A stretch of DNA of 64,000 nt from Bacteroidia bacterium (lineage in GTDB: Bacteria; Bacteroidota; Bacteroidia; 2-12-FULL-35-15): contig JAURXZ010000016.1 in assembly GCA_030654175.1 (NCBI GenBank), positions 124,001 through 188,000 of the forward strand. Reading direction: 5' to 3'. Positions 53,050 through 61,976 of this stretch are shown one piece after another. The position numbers and the translations under genes were made by a program. The notes below the pieces were generated by a model. It ran no database searches, had not been told where the DNA came from, and saw only the letters and a program-made list of their open reading frames with translations. The stretch's first letter is position 1. Every line of letters begins with the position of its first letter.

Positions 53050-56000
53050 TTAATTCTCTTTCGACAATTGAAGGAAACCTTTTTCATTCAGTATCTTCCC
53101 ATCATTTGCGGTCGCTTTTACTACATAAAAATAAACTCCATCATTTGCCATTTTGCCGCTTTTTGTTCGTCCGTCCCAGCTTCCATCCGTAGTTTTCCAT
53201 TCCTTTATCTTCAAGCCCCATCTGTCGTATATAGTACATTCTAACTCTTTTACAGCAATTATGGTAATGTAAAACAGATCATTTTTACCATCCCCATTGG
53301 GCGTAAAAACATTTGGAATGGCAATTGAGCCATCGTTTGTAACAGTAATACATTCATTTGTAGAATCCAAACATCCTGCAGTATTCTGAACGATCAGATC
53401 AATGCAATAGATACCTGCCGATGCATAAGTATGCGATGGGGATGCTAATGAAGATGTATCATTTATTCCTGATGCAGGATCTCCAAAATCCCAACCGGTA
53501 GAATTATTATTAACTGACGCATCCGTAAATGAAACGGCTGTATTTGCAGTAATAACGCCCAAAGGTGAAACCGAGAAATCAGCCACAGGTTTATCTACAA
53601 CAGTGATCATATTACTGATAAGAGTTGAACCGATACAATTGTTTGTATCAGTTCCGGAAATAGTTACAGAATACGTCCCTGTTTGTGTATAACAATGCAG
53701 TGGTGATAATACAGTAGCTGAATCACCATCACCAAAATGATAGACCACCGGAGCATAATTTGCTCCGCTTGTTTCCGTAAACTGGACACATAAAGGAGAA
53801 CAGCCCGTGTTGATATCAGAAGTAAAAACCGGAATTGGTGGCAAATTTACTGCTACTATAATAGAATTAGATGTTACCATTGATGACATTATACAAACTG
53901 CATTTGAAATTAAAATACAATTTACAGAATCGCCATCTGTTAATACTGAACTCGTAAATACTGACGAATTGCTTCCAACATTTATTCCATTCAGCTGCCA
54001 TTGATAAACAGGGGTTAGTCCTCCATTTACAGGCGTTGCAGTGAAGGTCACCGGTGTTCCGGCACATATTGGACCTGCGGGCAGAGATGTTATACTCACT
54101 GATGAATTTAAATTGGGCGTAATTGTTATGCCTATTGAATTGGATGTTGCTATACTACCTGCCGCACAAACCGAATTAGATGTCATGATACAAATCACGG
54201 TATCGTTATTCGCCAATGCAGAACTTGTAAATGTTGAGGCATTGCTTCCTGCACTAAGCCCATTAACATACCATTCATAATAAGGAGCAGTTCCTCCGTT
54301 TGAAGGCTGAGCAGTAAATACAACAGGCACACCGGGACATATTACCCCTGTTGGGTTATGGGTAATACTAACCGATACCGAACTAGGCAAAACCGTTACA
54401 AATACCGGAATCCTATATGTTCCGGGGCAGGAGCCAACATAAAAGGTGGTGTCGCTTAAAAGAACAGGAATGGTCAGTGAATCGCCACCAATGGTAGAAC
54501 CTCCTGTTTGTGAGGAATACCAGGCAGGTACTCCCCCATTTATTGTGGCAATGAGCAGTGCAGAATCTCCAGAGCAAATGGTTATATTGGCAGCGGAAAT
54601 GGTATCAATTGCAGAAATTGTTTGGTTGACCAATCCTGCATCACCTTTAGTAGCGCCATTAGGAGGGAATTCAGTTAAGCCATCAGAATTAGTTGTTCCA
54701 TTCAGGCCGCCATCTGCTATTTGTGTTGCTGCCCCCGAAGTAAGCGCTACATATCCTCCTCCTCCTCCACCACCAGGCCCTTCTCCTTCATTCATGGCTC
54801 CAAAATAAAATGGTCCTCTTGTCAGCACCTGATTGCCACCATTGCCTCCTTTAGCAGTAAGTACTATCCCGTTAGCGCCTTGTGTATAAAACAGTATGGC
54901 CCCACCGCCACCACCTCCTCCTGATCCATCTTTGCCGCTATAGCTTGTGGCTGGAGGTGTAACAAAAGAATCTCCTCCCTTATTACCATCCGACATGATA
55001 GAATCGTTGCCGGTTCCGGTAATTGCTCCATACGAAGTAAAGTAAATAATGCCTCCTCCTGCGCCTCCCACACCGCCCTGGTTATTATCCTGTTCGCCCC
55101 CACCGCCACCGCCACCCATAAAAATCCTTCCGGTGGTGTAGTCAAGCGGTCTGCCACCTAACCCGCCTACATTTACGCGAGCATAACCTCCCCAAATAAG
55201 ATCATCGGGCGGGTCAACTAAAGCATTTTGGTCGGAACCGGAAAACGAATATCCTCCTCTTCCTCCGCCTGATGATGTGGAAGTAGCAAATCCGGGTGAT
55301 TCAAGGTTCCAGGCCATACTCCAACCTGCTGTACTTGTATCGGGCTTGCCTTGTCCGGTCCATGCAGCAATTGATCCTGCATTTGCTCCCCCACCTCCCC
55401 CGCTATTCCAAACATTCCCACCGCCTCCTGCATTTGCGGCAGCTCCACGACAATATTTCCCTCCATAAATAGTATAATCATTGTCGTATCCGGCAATACC
55501 TTCACCCTTATTTGCAGAAAATTCAACACTGGTGGAGGCATACCAAAGATTTTGCGTGCGCGGTGGTGTTGGTGTGAATAATGTTGCGCCCCGGAAGCCC
55601 TTGCCTGTTGCGCTTATTTTTCCGCCTGTATTTATTGCTGTACCTCCATAAACCTCAAGGGCTAATACACCACCTGTGGTTCCATTCCACGCCTGGCAGG
55701 TTAATACACCCGGCACCGTTATTGTTAAAGTGTTCAGCCTGGGAACGCGTACTATCTGCACCTTTCCTAAGGCAGTATAATCATTTATTAATCCGCAGTC
55801 GATCGTTATTGAAGTTCCATTTGGAACAGCTGCCACCTGGCATAATTCATGTTTTCCGCAATTATTATAATTTGTTACACTTCCCCATGTAGCATCATTT
55901 GGTGTGCTGTAAAGCGGATGCGCATTATCGTTTTGGCCAAGTATGGTTGCTCCCTGCATTTGAATGATCATGATCATATCACCGGGAGCCAGATTTCCGG

Positions 56001-56205
56001 AAAAACGATTGTTTACATTTAAGCCGCTTCCTGAAACACTTATAGAAGTGCTCCCTGCAGACGCGTCAGCAGTTAAAGAAGTATATTCATTTACAATTGC
56101 ATTGGCTGTATTAATACTTCTGTTGCCATCCTTTCCGCGCTGTGCGTAGGAAAAGGAAAACAGGAAGGCAAAAAGAAAGAGCAAATAAATTTTACTTTTT
56201 TTCAT
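53050..56205 (-). CDS. Giant secreted protein with PKD domains and type IX (gliding type B) C-terminal domain
   Basis: A 1051-aa protein: signal 1-21 (FSYAQ); an adhesin-like N-terminal region (about 30-215); a long Gly-rich part (about 215-510) with GGGGN, GGGGGAN and GGGGGGE runs; two matching Ig-like repeats of about 85 aa (VSITHNPTGVICPGVPVVFT and VSITSLPAGPICAGTPVTFT) with paired Cys; two PKD domains (VVYHFGDGDS; TGWDFGDPAS); and the CHU_C sorting domain IPNVFTPNGDGKNDLFYITI ... YDRWGLKIKEW ... GVYFYVVKA. This predicts export by the type IX system and surface anchoring or release. Probable adhesin or matrix protein. Residue numbers are approximate. Confidence 0.9.
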   Translation of the reverse strand: MKKSKIYLLFLFAFLFSFSYAQRGKDGNRSINTANAIVNEYTSLTADASAGSTSISVSGSGLNVNNRFSGNLAPGDMIMIIQMQGATILGQNDNAHPLYSTPNDATWGSVTNYNNCGKHELCQVAAVPNGTSITIDCGLINDYTALGKVQIVRVPRLNTLTITVPGVLTCQAWNGTTGGVLALEVYGGTAINTGGKISATGKGFRGATLFTPTPPRTQNLWYASTSVEFSANKGEGIAGYDNDYTIYGGKYCRGAAANAGGGGNVWNSGGGGGANAGSIAAWTGQGKPDTSTAGWSMAWNLESPGFATSTSSGGGRGGYSFSGSDQNALVDPPDDLIWGGYARVNVGGLGGRPLDYTTGRIFMGGGGGGGEQDNNQGGVGGAGGGIIYFTSYGAITGTGNDSIMSDGNKGGDSFVTPPATSYSGKDGSGGGGGGGAILFYTQGANGIVLTAKGGNGGNQVLTRGPFYFGAMNEGEGPGGGGGGGYVALTSGAATQIADGGLNGTTNSDGLTEFPPNGATKGDAGLVNQTISAIDTISAANITICSGDSALLIATINGGVPAWYSSQTGGSTIGGDSLTIPVLLSDTTFYVGSCPGTYRIPVFVTVLPSSVSVSITHNPTGVICPGVPVVFTAQPSNGGTAPYYEWYVNGLSAGSNASTFTSSALANNDTVICIMTSNSVCAAGSIATSNSIGITITPNLNSSVSITSLPAGPICAGTPVTFTATPVNGGLTPVYQWQLNGINVGSNSSVFTSSVLTDGDSVNCILISNAVCIMSSMVTSNSIIVAVNLPPIPVFTSDINTGCSPLCVQFTETSGANYAPVVYHFGDGDSATVLSPLHCYTQTGTYSVTISGTDTNNCIGSTLISNMITVVDKPVADFSVSPLGVITANTAVSFTDASVNNNSTGWDFGDPASGINDTSSLASPSHTYASAGIYCIDLIVQNTAGCLDSTNECITVTNDGSIAIPNVFTPNGDGKNDLFYITIIAVKELECTIYDRWGLKIKEWKTTDGSWDGRTKSGKMANDGVYFYVVKATANDGKILNEKGFLQLSKEN

Positions 56206-56391
56206 TTGAACATTAGTAAATAGTTTTCCTTAAAAAAGGAACGACAATGTATTGTTTAATATTGGTTTTTACAATTTCAATTAAAAATTAAGGATTTTTT
56301 TTACTGTAGTATAAAGACTTATTGGTTTTTAAATATTTATAACCAGAGTTCGGTCAATAAAATAAATACAAACGTCTGAAACAAATTTATT

Positions 56392-56512
56392 GGGGCGTTC
56401 CCCTTTCCTGAAAAGGAAAGGGGCGGGCTTTCCGCTTCAATCTTTTTGTAAAGAACAAAAAGGATTTACGCGGAATTTATCCTGAGCTCTTGTCGAAGGA
56501 ATCCCTAACGCA
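56392..56512. repeat. Dispersed repeat family, copy 3 (long subtype)
   Basis: GGGGCGTTCCCCTTTCCTG, hairpin CCTTTCC/GGAAAGG, GGGCGGGCTTTCCGCTTCAA, an inner CTTTTTGT/ACAAAAAG hairpin, GGATTTACGCGG, insert TTATCCTGAGCTCTTGTCG (two bases longer than copy 1) and AATCCCTAACGC. Confidence 0.85.
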
Positions 56513-56743
56513 AAACAGTTCACAATCAAATTCCTCTTTTACAACCAGCAAAGTTAATCACTTGGTTTTTTATTTCATTGAATTTACTTGGTTTACAATA
56601 CCATTCTAATTAAAGTTTGATCTATCCACAATAAATAAAAAAATCTTTAGTTAATACACAACACATACAAATCAGCATTCCCCAATTGTATGTTTAATTA
56701 AAAAAAACACAATAACAATATTGCTTATTGATGCTAACGCATC

Positions 56744-56801
56744 TTTCTCGACTCCGCTCGAAATAACCCTGTGCGCTGTCCTTTCGAGCGGAGTCGAGAA
56801 A
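56744..56801. repeat. 20-bp perfect inverted repeat
   Basis: TTTCTCGACTCCGCTCGAAA (56744-56763) and its exact complement at 56782-56801 enclose 18 nt. The CTCGACTCCGCTCG word is higher in G+C than its surroundings and looks like a mobile palindromic element of the REP kind. Confidence 0.85.
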
Positions 56802-56957
56802 TCGCGAAAAGGCAAGAAACTGTTTTGAGTAAAATTTAAGCAGGCTCTTTGTAAAATTTTAAAAACCTATCACAAATTATTTCATTTCGATTATGGAATT
56901 TCTTATTTAAAAGCATCCCCTATTCAAAACAGTTAAACTTTTAAAAAACCAAACGCC

Positions 56958-57737
56958 ATGGAAACAAATCACACATCATCCGAAAGCTTTAACGACCTGA
57001 TTTTTGAGAACAGAAACAAAGAGTACGGTGCGTATGCGATCCGTAAATCGTATAATGATAATTTATCGAAGGCTCTTTTTTCATCCGCATCCTTATTCGG
57101 GATAATTGTTTTCGCTGCTCTTTTGTTTACAAAAAACAATGACAATGAGCCCGATATGCAAGGCCAGCTTCCCTTACCGGATTCTATTTCCATATTTGTG
57201 GATATGACACCGATTGAAAAACCGGAGGTGAAAAGTAAAAAGATTGAGGTGCCTAAAGAATTTGTTCCCAAATCGGATAATTTGAATCTGGTTGCTTCTG
57301 ATGATAAGAAAGATGTTTTAGAAAAAGGGAATGAAGATGTAGTTATCGTTAAAGATGGTAAATCAGATGGGGTGGATAGTATTCCTGCTGAAATTGGTGT
57401 AAAGACCGAGAACCCTACTCCTGCTTTGCCGGCAGCACCTATTGCATTTGCTGATCAGATGCCGGAGTTTAGCGGCTTGTTTAAATATTTAAGAGATAAT
57501 TTAAAATACCCGAGGGAAGCAGTAGAAAATTATACTTCGGGCACCGTGGTATTGCAATTTGTAGTGGAAAAAGATGGCTCCATTGATAATATAAAAATTC
57601 TAAATCCTGTACCGGATGGCTGTACCGAAGAAGCTATGCGTGTTGTAAAGTCGATGCCCAAATGGAAACCGGGTAAGAACCATGGCGAACCGGTACGAGT
57701 GCTGTTTAATTTGCCGGTAAAATTTACCATTAAATAA
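56958..57737 (+). CDS. tonB: Energy transducer TonB
   Basis: A 259-aa TonB. The cytoplasmic start NDLIFENRNKEYGAYAIRKSYNDNLSKAL is characteristic of Bacteroidota TonB, followed by one membrane helix (about 40-60), a Pro/Lys/Glu/Asp spacer, and the C-terminal domain LKYPREAVENYTSGTVVLQFVVEKDGSIDNIKILNPVPDGCTEEAMRV (shown in part: YPREAVENYTSGTVVLQF) ending MPKWKPGKNHGEPVRVLFNL. It transmits the ExbBD proton motive force to outer-membrane receptors. First gene of the tonB-exbB-exbD-tonB2 set, though 180 bp separates it from exbB. Confidence 0.92.
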   Translation: METNHTSSESFNDLIFENRNKEYGAYAIRKSYNDNLSKALFSSASLFGIIVFAALLFTKNNDNEPDMQGQLPLPDSISIFVDMTPIEKPEVKSKKIEVPKEFVPKSDNLNLVASDDKKDVLEKGNEDVVIVKDGKSDGVDSIPAEIGVKTENPTPALPAAPIAFADQMPEFSGLFKYLRDNLKYPREAVENYTSGTVVLQFVVEKDGSIDNIKILNPVPDGCTEEAMRVVKSMPKWKPGKNHGEPVRVLFNLPVKFTIK

Positions 57738-57916
57738 ACAATTCGCTGTTTATAACTTGATTGGTCCGAAAAAAAATCAGCCTTTACATACATGTAATTT
57801 AGCGTTCGAAAAAAAAATCGTCTTTCATTTGTGGAAGAAGGGAATTGATATCGCAGACCTGTTTAAAAATAAAATCACTTTATTAACGTTGTATAATCAT
57901 CTAAATTCAAAAAAAT

Positions 57917-58657
57917 ATGTTTAATTCTGTTCTATTGCAAATTGTAAGTAACGGGGCTGCTGCTGCAACTCAGGTAGTTGATACTGCAATGAATGCAGCT
58001 ACGCAAATGCCCTTAGGAACTGAACTTCCAAAACAGGATTCGCTTTCTTTGCTTGATCTGATCCTGAAAGGTGGCTTTATTATGATCCCTTTGGGAATAC
58101 TTTCTATTCTTACTATTTATTTCTTTTTCGAACGTTTTATGACACTCAGTAAAGCTTCGAAATTAGATGCCAACTTTATGAATAATATTAAGGATTACAT
58201 TCATAATGGAAACAGGGATGCTGCAAAAGCATTGTGCCGTAATTCAACCAGTCCTGCTGCACGTATGGTCGAAAAAGGAGTTGCACGTATGGGCAAACCA
58301 CTTAAAGAAGTGGAAGAAGCAATGGAAAGTATTGGAAAATTAGAAATAAACCGATTAGAGAAAAACTTAAGTGTGTTAAGTTTGATAGGACGTATTGGCC
58401 CTATCTTAGGCTTTGTTGGGACCATTGCAGGGGTTATTAAAATTTTCTACGACATTTCATTAACAGATAATATCAGTATTGGTGTTATATCCACTGGCTT
58501 GTATCAAAAAATGATCACAAGTGCTTCCGGTTTAACCATTGGTTTAATTGCATTTATCGGCTATTATATTCTGAATGCAATGCTTGATAAAACAATTAAT
58601 AAAATGGAAGCAGTTTCATCAGAATTTGTTGATATGTTGCAGGAACAAGCGTTATAA
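57917..58657 (+). CDS. exbB: MotA/TolQ/ExbB proton channel protein
   Basis: A 246-aa protein with three membrane segments (about 47-70, 155-178, 195-217). The domain has ARMVEKGVARMGKPLKEVEEAME, then the conserved LSVLSLIGRIGPILGFVGTIAGVIKIFYDI and SGLTIGLIAFIGYYILNAML. It forms the ring around the ExbD dimer that conducts protons. A low-complexity N-terminal segment (NGAAAATQVVDTAMNAATQM) precedes the first helix; whether it is cleaved is unclear. Confidence 0.92.
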   Translation: MFNSVLLQIVSNGAAAATQVVDTAMNAATQMPLGTELPKQDSLSLLDLILKGGFIMIPLGILSILTIYFFFERFMTLSKASKLDANFMNNIKDYIHNGNRDAAKALCRNSTSPAARMVEKGVARMGKPLKEVEEAMESIGKLEINRLEKNLSVLSLIGRIGPILGFVGTIAGVIKIFYDISLTDNISIGVISTGLYQKMITSASGLTIGLIAFIGYYILNAMLDKTINKMEAVSSEFVDMLQEQAL

Positions 58658-58713
58658 AACAAATCCTCCAAAGCACAAGAGGAGATGCTGGTTGGACTAA
58701 ATTTTTCTTTTTT

Positions 58714-58807
58714 TGCGTTAGGGATTGCAACGTAAATCCTTTTCTGTTTAGAAAAGATTGAAGTGAAAAGCCCGGTCCTTTTCCATTTGAGGAAAAGGAA
58801 ACGCCCA
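58714..58807. repeat. Dispersed repeat family, copy 4 (inverted, short subtype)
   Basis: Reads on the minus strand as TGGGCGTTTCCTTTTCC ... GGGCTTTTCACTTCAATC ... AAGGATTTACGTTGCAATCC ... CTAACGC. It separates exbB from exbD, so it is transcribed as part of the operon; its hairpins may uncouple exbB and exbD expression. Confidence 0.85.
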
Positions 58808-58846
58808 AAAGATCTAAATTTTACAAATACTATTTACTGAAAAAAA

Positions 58847-59251
58847 ATGAAATTAAAACGCAGGCATAAAGAAGCAGCAGAAGTAAGCACAGAGTCATTA
58901 AACGACATTATGTTTTTCTTACTCTTGTTTTTTCTTATCATATCCACCTTAGCAAACCCAAGTGTAATAAAGCTTACACTGCCCAGCTCAAAATCGGCTG
59001 AGCAGTTGCAAAAACAACAGGTTACTGTTACTGTTGGGGCCGACCATCAGTATTTTGTAAATAAAACACCTATTGCATTTGGTGATCTTGAAAATGCGTT
59101 GAGAATAGAATTAGCGCGCACACAATCACCAACTGTAATATTAAAACTGGACAATACTTTGTCGATCCAGGATCTGGCGGATGTAATGCAGATAGGTTAC
59201 GGCCTGGGAGTAAAAATGGTTTTAGCAACCAAAGCCACCAATAAAAAATAA
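58847..59251 (+). CDS. exbD: ExbD/TolR biopolymer transport protein
   Basis: A 134-aa ExbD/TolR: cytoplasmic KLKRRHKEAAEVSTESLNDI, one membrane helix IMFFLLLFFLIISTLA (about 21-37; the family's proton-carrying Asp corresponds to the Asp at the helix start, LNDIMFF), and a periplasmic domain with VIKLTLPSS, KQQVTVTVGADHQYFVN and VILKLDNTLSIQDLADVMQIG. Stop and next start overlap in TAATG, so translation is coupled to the following gene. Confidence 0.9.
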   Translation: MKLKRRHKEAAEVSTESLNDIMFFLLLFFLIISTLANPSVIKLTLPSSKSAEQLQKQQVTVTVGADHQYFVNKTPIAFGDLENALRIELARTQSPTVILKLDNTLSIQDLADVMQIGYGLGVKMVLATKATNKK

Positions 59252-60060
59252 TGGATACTTCAGCAGAAAATAAAAATAAATATGCGGCTTTAGCTTTTAC
59301 AATAGGCTTTCATGTTTTATTGTTTTTATTATTTCTATTCATTGTATTCATCACTCCTATACCACCATTTGAAATTAAAGAAATACCGGAAGTAACACTG
59401 GATCTGGGTATGGAAGGGCTTGGAAGGGCTGATGCCGGTGGTTCCGGACAAAATGATAAAGATATTGCAACAAGCCAGGAAGCTGCTAAAGCTTCTGTTG
59501 TTAGTAATGAAGCGCCATCCATTGTTACAGATGAAACAGAGAAAGTGGTTAGTGTTAAAAACACTCCGAAAATCAAAGAGGTATCGGAAACCGTTCCGGT
59601 AAAAGTGGAAGAACCAAAGCCCAGTTCAGAATTATCGAAAGCGTTGGCTGCGTTAAAAAACAAAAAGAAACATGTTGGAAAAGGTGAAGGAACGGACAAT
59701 ACAGGTGGTTCCGGAACGGGCTCAAAACAAGGTGTTGGTGATGGAGATGATACCGGCCATGGCAATAACAATCCGGGTTATAATGGCAAAGGCGGTTATG
59801 ATCTGAAAGGGCGTATGTTAATAAAAAAGCCGACCCCTATGACTGATTCTCAGGAAGAAGGTGTTGTGGTGGTTGAAATACTTGTGGATGAAACCGGTAA
59901 AGTAATTAAAGCATCACCTGGTCAGAGAGGATCTACAACTACCAGTTCTAATTTATATGCAAAGGCCCGACAGGCTGCTTTTTCAGCTAAATTTAATTCC
60001 AGTGCTGAAGGTAAACAGGAGCAGCGTGGTACGTATACTTTTGTGTTTCTGCTTGAATAA
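59251..60060 (+). CDS. Second TonB/TolA-like energy transducer
   Basis: A 269-aa protein: cytoplasmic start, one membrane helix FTIGFHVLLFLLFLFIVFIT (about 13-33), a long disordered periplasmic spacer (Ser/Glu/Lys/Pro, then GKGEGTDNTGGSGTGSKQGV and more Gly/Asp), and a C-terminal TonB-like domain (EEGVVVVEILVDETGKVIKA, SNLYAKARQAAFSAKFNSS, GTYTFVFLLE). It is shorter in the C-terminal domain than the first TonB and may act like TolA in envelope constriction or as a dedicated partner for some receptors. Translationally coupled to exbD. Confidence 0.85.
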   Translation: MDTSAENKNKYAALAFTIGFHVLLFLLFLFIVFITPIPPFEIKEIPEVTLDLGMEGLGRADAGGSGQNDKDIATSQEAAKASVVSNEAPSIVTDETEKVVSVKNTPKIKEVSETVPVKVEEPKPSSELSKALAALKNKKKHVGKGEGTDNTGGSGTGSKQGVGDGDDTGHGNNNPGYNGKGGYDLKGRMLIKKPTPMTDSQEEGVVVVEILVDETGKVIKASPGQRGSTTTSSNLYAKARQAAFSAKFNSSAEGKQEQRGTYTFVFLLE

Positions 60061-60492
60061 ATTTATTTTTATTTTTTGATCTCCAACCCTTTAAATTTGA
60101 ACGCAGATGACGCGGATCGATCATGATCAAATATGATTTTTTTTTGTTGGGTCTTTCCCAATTTATGAGTGAAAAATGGTTCTCTTTAAATACGTAATGC
60201 TTAAATTAAAACCATCCCTCCTTTGTCGGGATAAACTCCGATACATAGTAAAGAGGGTAAAGAGGTAAACAAGAAATAGAAAAAGATAGTTTTTTCTCCG
60301 CCAAAGGCGAAGAAAACTATGAGGAGCTATTATTTCCTTCAAGAATTTTATTTCTATGTTCCTATGTGGTTAATTTGGTTGCCTTGATTATTTCCTCTGC
60401 TGTGTTTTTTACTAAAATCCATTTCCAAATAAAAATTCTTTTACTTTTGTGTTGTATCAATTTCTTTTTTTCACAGGATTTATAGGCATTTA
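60061..60492. other. Spacer before folC, repeats only
   Basis: The 432-bp gap has an inverted repeat TAGTTTTTTCTCCGCC/GGCGAAGAAAACTA (60287-60302/60306-60319, one mismatch and one gap), and a partial dispersed motif GAACGCAGATGACGCGGAT (60099-60117) followed by the palindrome GATCATGATC (60118-60129). No promoter with both boxes is seen; an isolated TAAATTTG lies at 60092-60099. The minus-strand frame at 60362-60589 overlaps folC and is a shadow. Confidence 0.55.
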
Positions 60493-61821
60493 ATGGACTA
60501 CCAACAAACACTCGATTATCTTTACACGCAATTACCCATGTTTCAACGCATTGGTGCTGCTGCTTATAAAAACAACCTGGATAATACAATTGCCATTTGT
60601 AAACTCCTTGACAATCCGGAAAACAAATTCAAGTCAATACATGTTGCAGGGACTAATGGTAAAGGCTCCACTTCTCACCTGCTAGCGTCCATTCTGCAAA
60701 GCGCTGGTTATAAAGTTGGACTATATACCTCACCACATTTAAAAGATTTCAGAGAACGCATAAAAGTCAATGGTGAAATGATCCCTCAACAGGATGTTGT
60801 GGATTTTGTTGAAACGTATAAAACTGATTTTGAAAAGATACAACCTTCATTCTTTGAAATGACGGTTGGCCTGGCCTTTGATTATTTTGTTTCTCAGCAA
60901 ATTGATATTGCAATAATAGAAGTTGGTTTGGGCGGAAGACTTGATTCTACTAATGTGATACATCCTGAAGTATCTATGATAACTAATATTAGTTTTGATC
61001 ATACCGCTTTACTTGGTAATACCTTAGAAAAAATTGCGGCAGAAAAGGCCGGGATCATTAAACCGAAAATACCTGTTATTATTGGCGAAACACAAGTTGA
61101 AATAAAAAATGTTTTTATTGAAAAAGCAAAACAAAATAATGCTTCACTATTTTTTGCAGATGAAATTTACAAAGCTGTAAATGTTCAGCATATTACTAAG
61201 GGAAGGTTATTGTTGTCGATGGATATTGAAAAGCAATCTGACGCGCCTACCTTTTCAGAAAAAGAGAATGGAGAAACAGTATATCTAAATTTGGAAACCG
61301 AATTATTAGGATTGTATCAGCAAAAAAATATTCCAACTGTTTTATGTGCCATAGAAGTTATAAATAAAAGAGGTTTCGATATATCTATAACTGCTATTCG
61401 TGATGGAATAAAAAATGTTACCCAACAAACCGGATTATTGGGCCGCTGGCAAATTCTTTCACAACAACCCTTAGTAATTGCCGATACGGGACATAATGAG
61501 GCCGGGATAAAAGAAGTATTGAGCCAAATTGATAAAACACCACATGATCAATTGCATTTTGTACTTGGAATGGTGAATGATAAGGATATTTCCACTATTC
61601 TTTCACTACTTCCTAAAAATGCAAAATATTATTTTTGCCAAGCCAATATTCCCAGAGCGCTAGAAGTCAACGACTTGGCAAAACAGGCAAAAATGGCAGG
61701 ATTAAATGGTGAAATTTGTGGCTCAGTTTCAAATGCTCTTTTTTTCGCCAAAAAAAATGCTCAAATTGCTGATTTAGTGTTTGTTGGAGGTAGTACCTTT
61801 ACTGTGGCCGAAGTTGTTTGA
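60493..61821 (+). CDS. folC: Folylpolyglutamate synthase/dihydrofolate synthase
   Basis: FolC adds glutamate to dihydropteroate and/or folates in an ATP-dependent ligation. The 442-aa Mur-ligase-fold protein has the P-loop VAGTNGKGSTSHLLASIL (about 51-68), GLYTSPHLKDFRERI, FFEMTVGLAFDYF, IIEVGLGGRLDSTNVI, ITNISFDHTALLGNTLEKIAAEKAGIIK and the C-terminal GRWQILSQQPLVIADTGHNEAG with conserved Asp/His. Complementary to folA/thyA at 17.9-19.7 kb. The tRNA-Val gene follows 80 bp downstream. Confidence 0.94.
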   Translation: MDYQQTLDYLYTQLPMFQRIGAAAYKNNLDNTIAICKLLDNPENKFKSIHVAGTNGKGSTSHLLASILQSAGYKVGLYTSPHLKDFRERIKVNGEMIPQQDVVDFVETYKTDFEKIQPSFFEMTVGLAFDYFVSQQIDIAIIEVGLGGRLDSTNVIHPEVSMITNISFDHTALLGNTLEKIAAEKAGIIKPKIPVIIGETQVEIKNVFIEKAKQNNASLFFADEIYKAVNVQHITKGRLLLSMDIEKQSDAPTFSEKENGETVYLNLETELLGLYQQKNIPTVLCAIEVINKRGFDISITAIRDGIKNVTQQTGLLGRWQILSQQPLVIADTGHNEAGIKEVLSQIDKTPHDQLHFVLGMVNDKDISTILSLLPKNAKYYFCQANIPRALEVNDLAKQAKMAGLNGEICGSVSNALFFAKKNAQIADLVFVGGSTFTVAEVV

Positions 61822-61864
61822 TAAAAAAAATAAAAAAAATCAGCAACAGATTATAAAATATATA

Positions 61865-61872
61865 TATATTTG
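61865..61872 (+). promoter_or_regulatory. Probable -7 box of the tRNA-Val gene
   Basis: TATATTTG is a full TAnnTTTG match 30 bp before the mature tRNA start. No TTTG is seen at the -33 distance, so the promoter is half-supported. Confidence 0.45.
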
Positions 61873-61901
61873 CACCCCGATTAGCAATAAACGGAATTTT
61901 T

Positions 61902-61976
61902 GGGAGCTTAGCTCAGCTGGTTCAGAGCATCGCCCTTACAAGGCGAGGGTCACTGGTTCGAACCCAGTAGCTCCCA
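61902..61976 (+). tRNA. tRNA-Val (anticodon TAC)
   Basis: A complete cloverleaf of 75 nt: acceptor GGGAGCT/AGCTCCC (7 bp), D stem GCTC/GAGC, anticodon stem TCGCC/GGCGA with loop CTTACAA (anticodon TAC, reading GUA and GUG-type Val codons), T arm ACTGG-TTCGAAC-CCAGT, discriminator A at 61976. CCA is not encoded. It is overlapped on the other strand by the end of a serine recombinase gene, making this the attachment target of the mobile element on the right. Confidence 0.96.

Larger units (their letters stand above)
56206..56957. other. Large repeat-bearing spacer, no gene seen
   Basis: The 752-bp region between the divergent giant gene and tonB contains copy 3 of the four-copy repeat (56392-56512) and a 20-bp perfect inverted repeat (56744-56801). 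Otherwise it is AT-rich without a credible frame. I see no full TTTG-N20-TAnnTTTG promoter for tonB; the stretch 56822-56957 is the most likely place for it. Confidence 0.6.

Noticed and set aside
54446-55892. Several open frames opposite the giant secreted gene
   Set aside because: They mirror Gly-rich codons (Pro-rich translations) and have no promoters; shadows of the 1051-aa gene.
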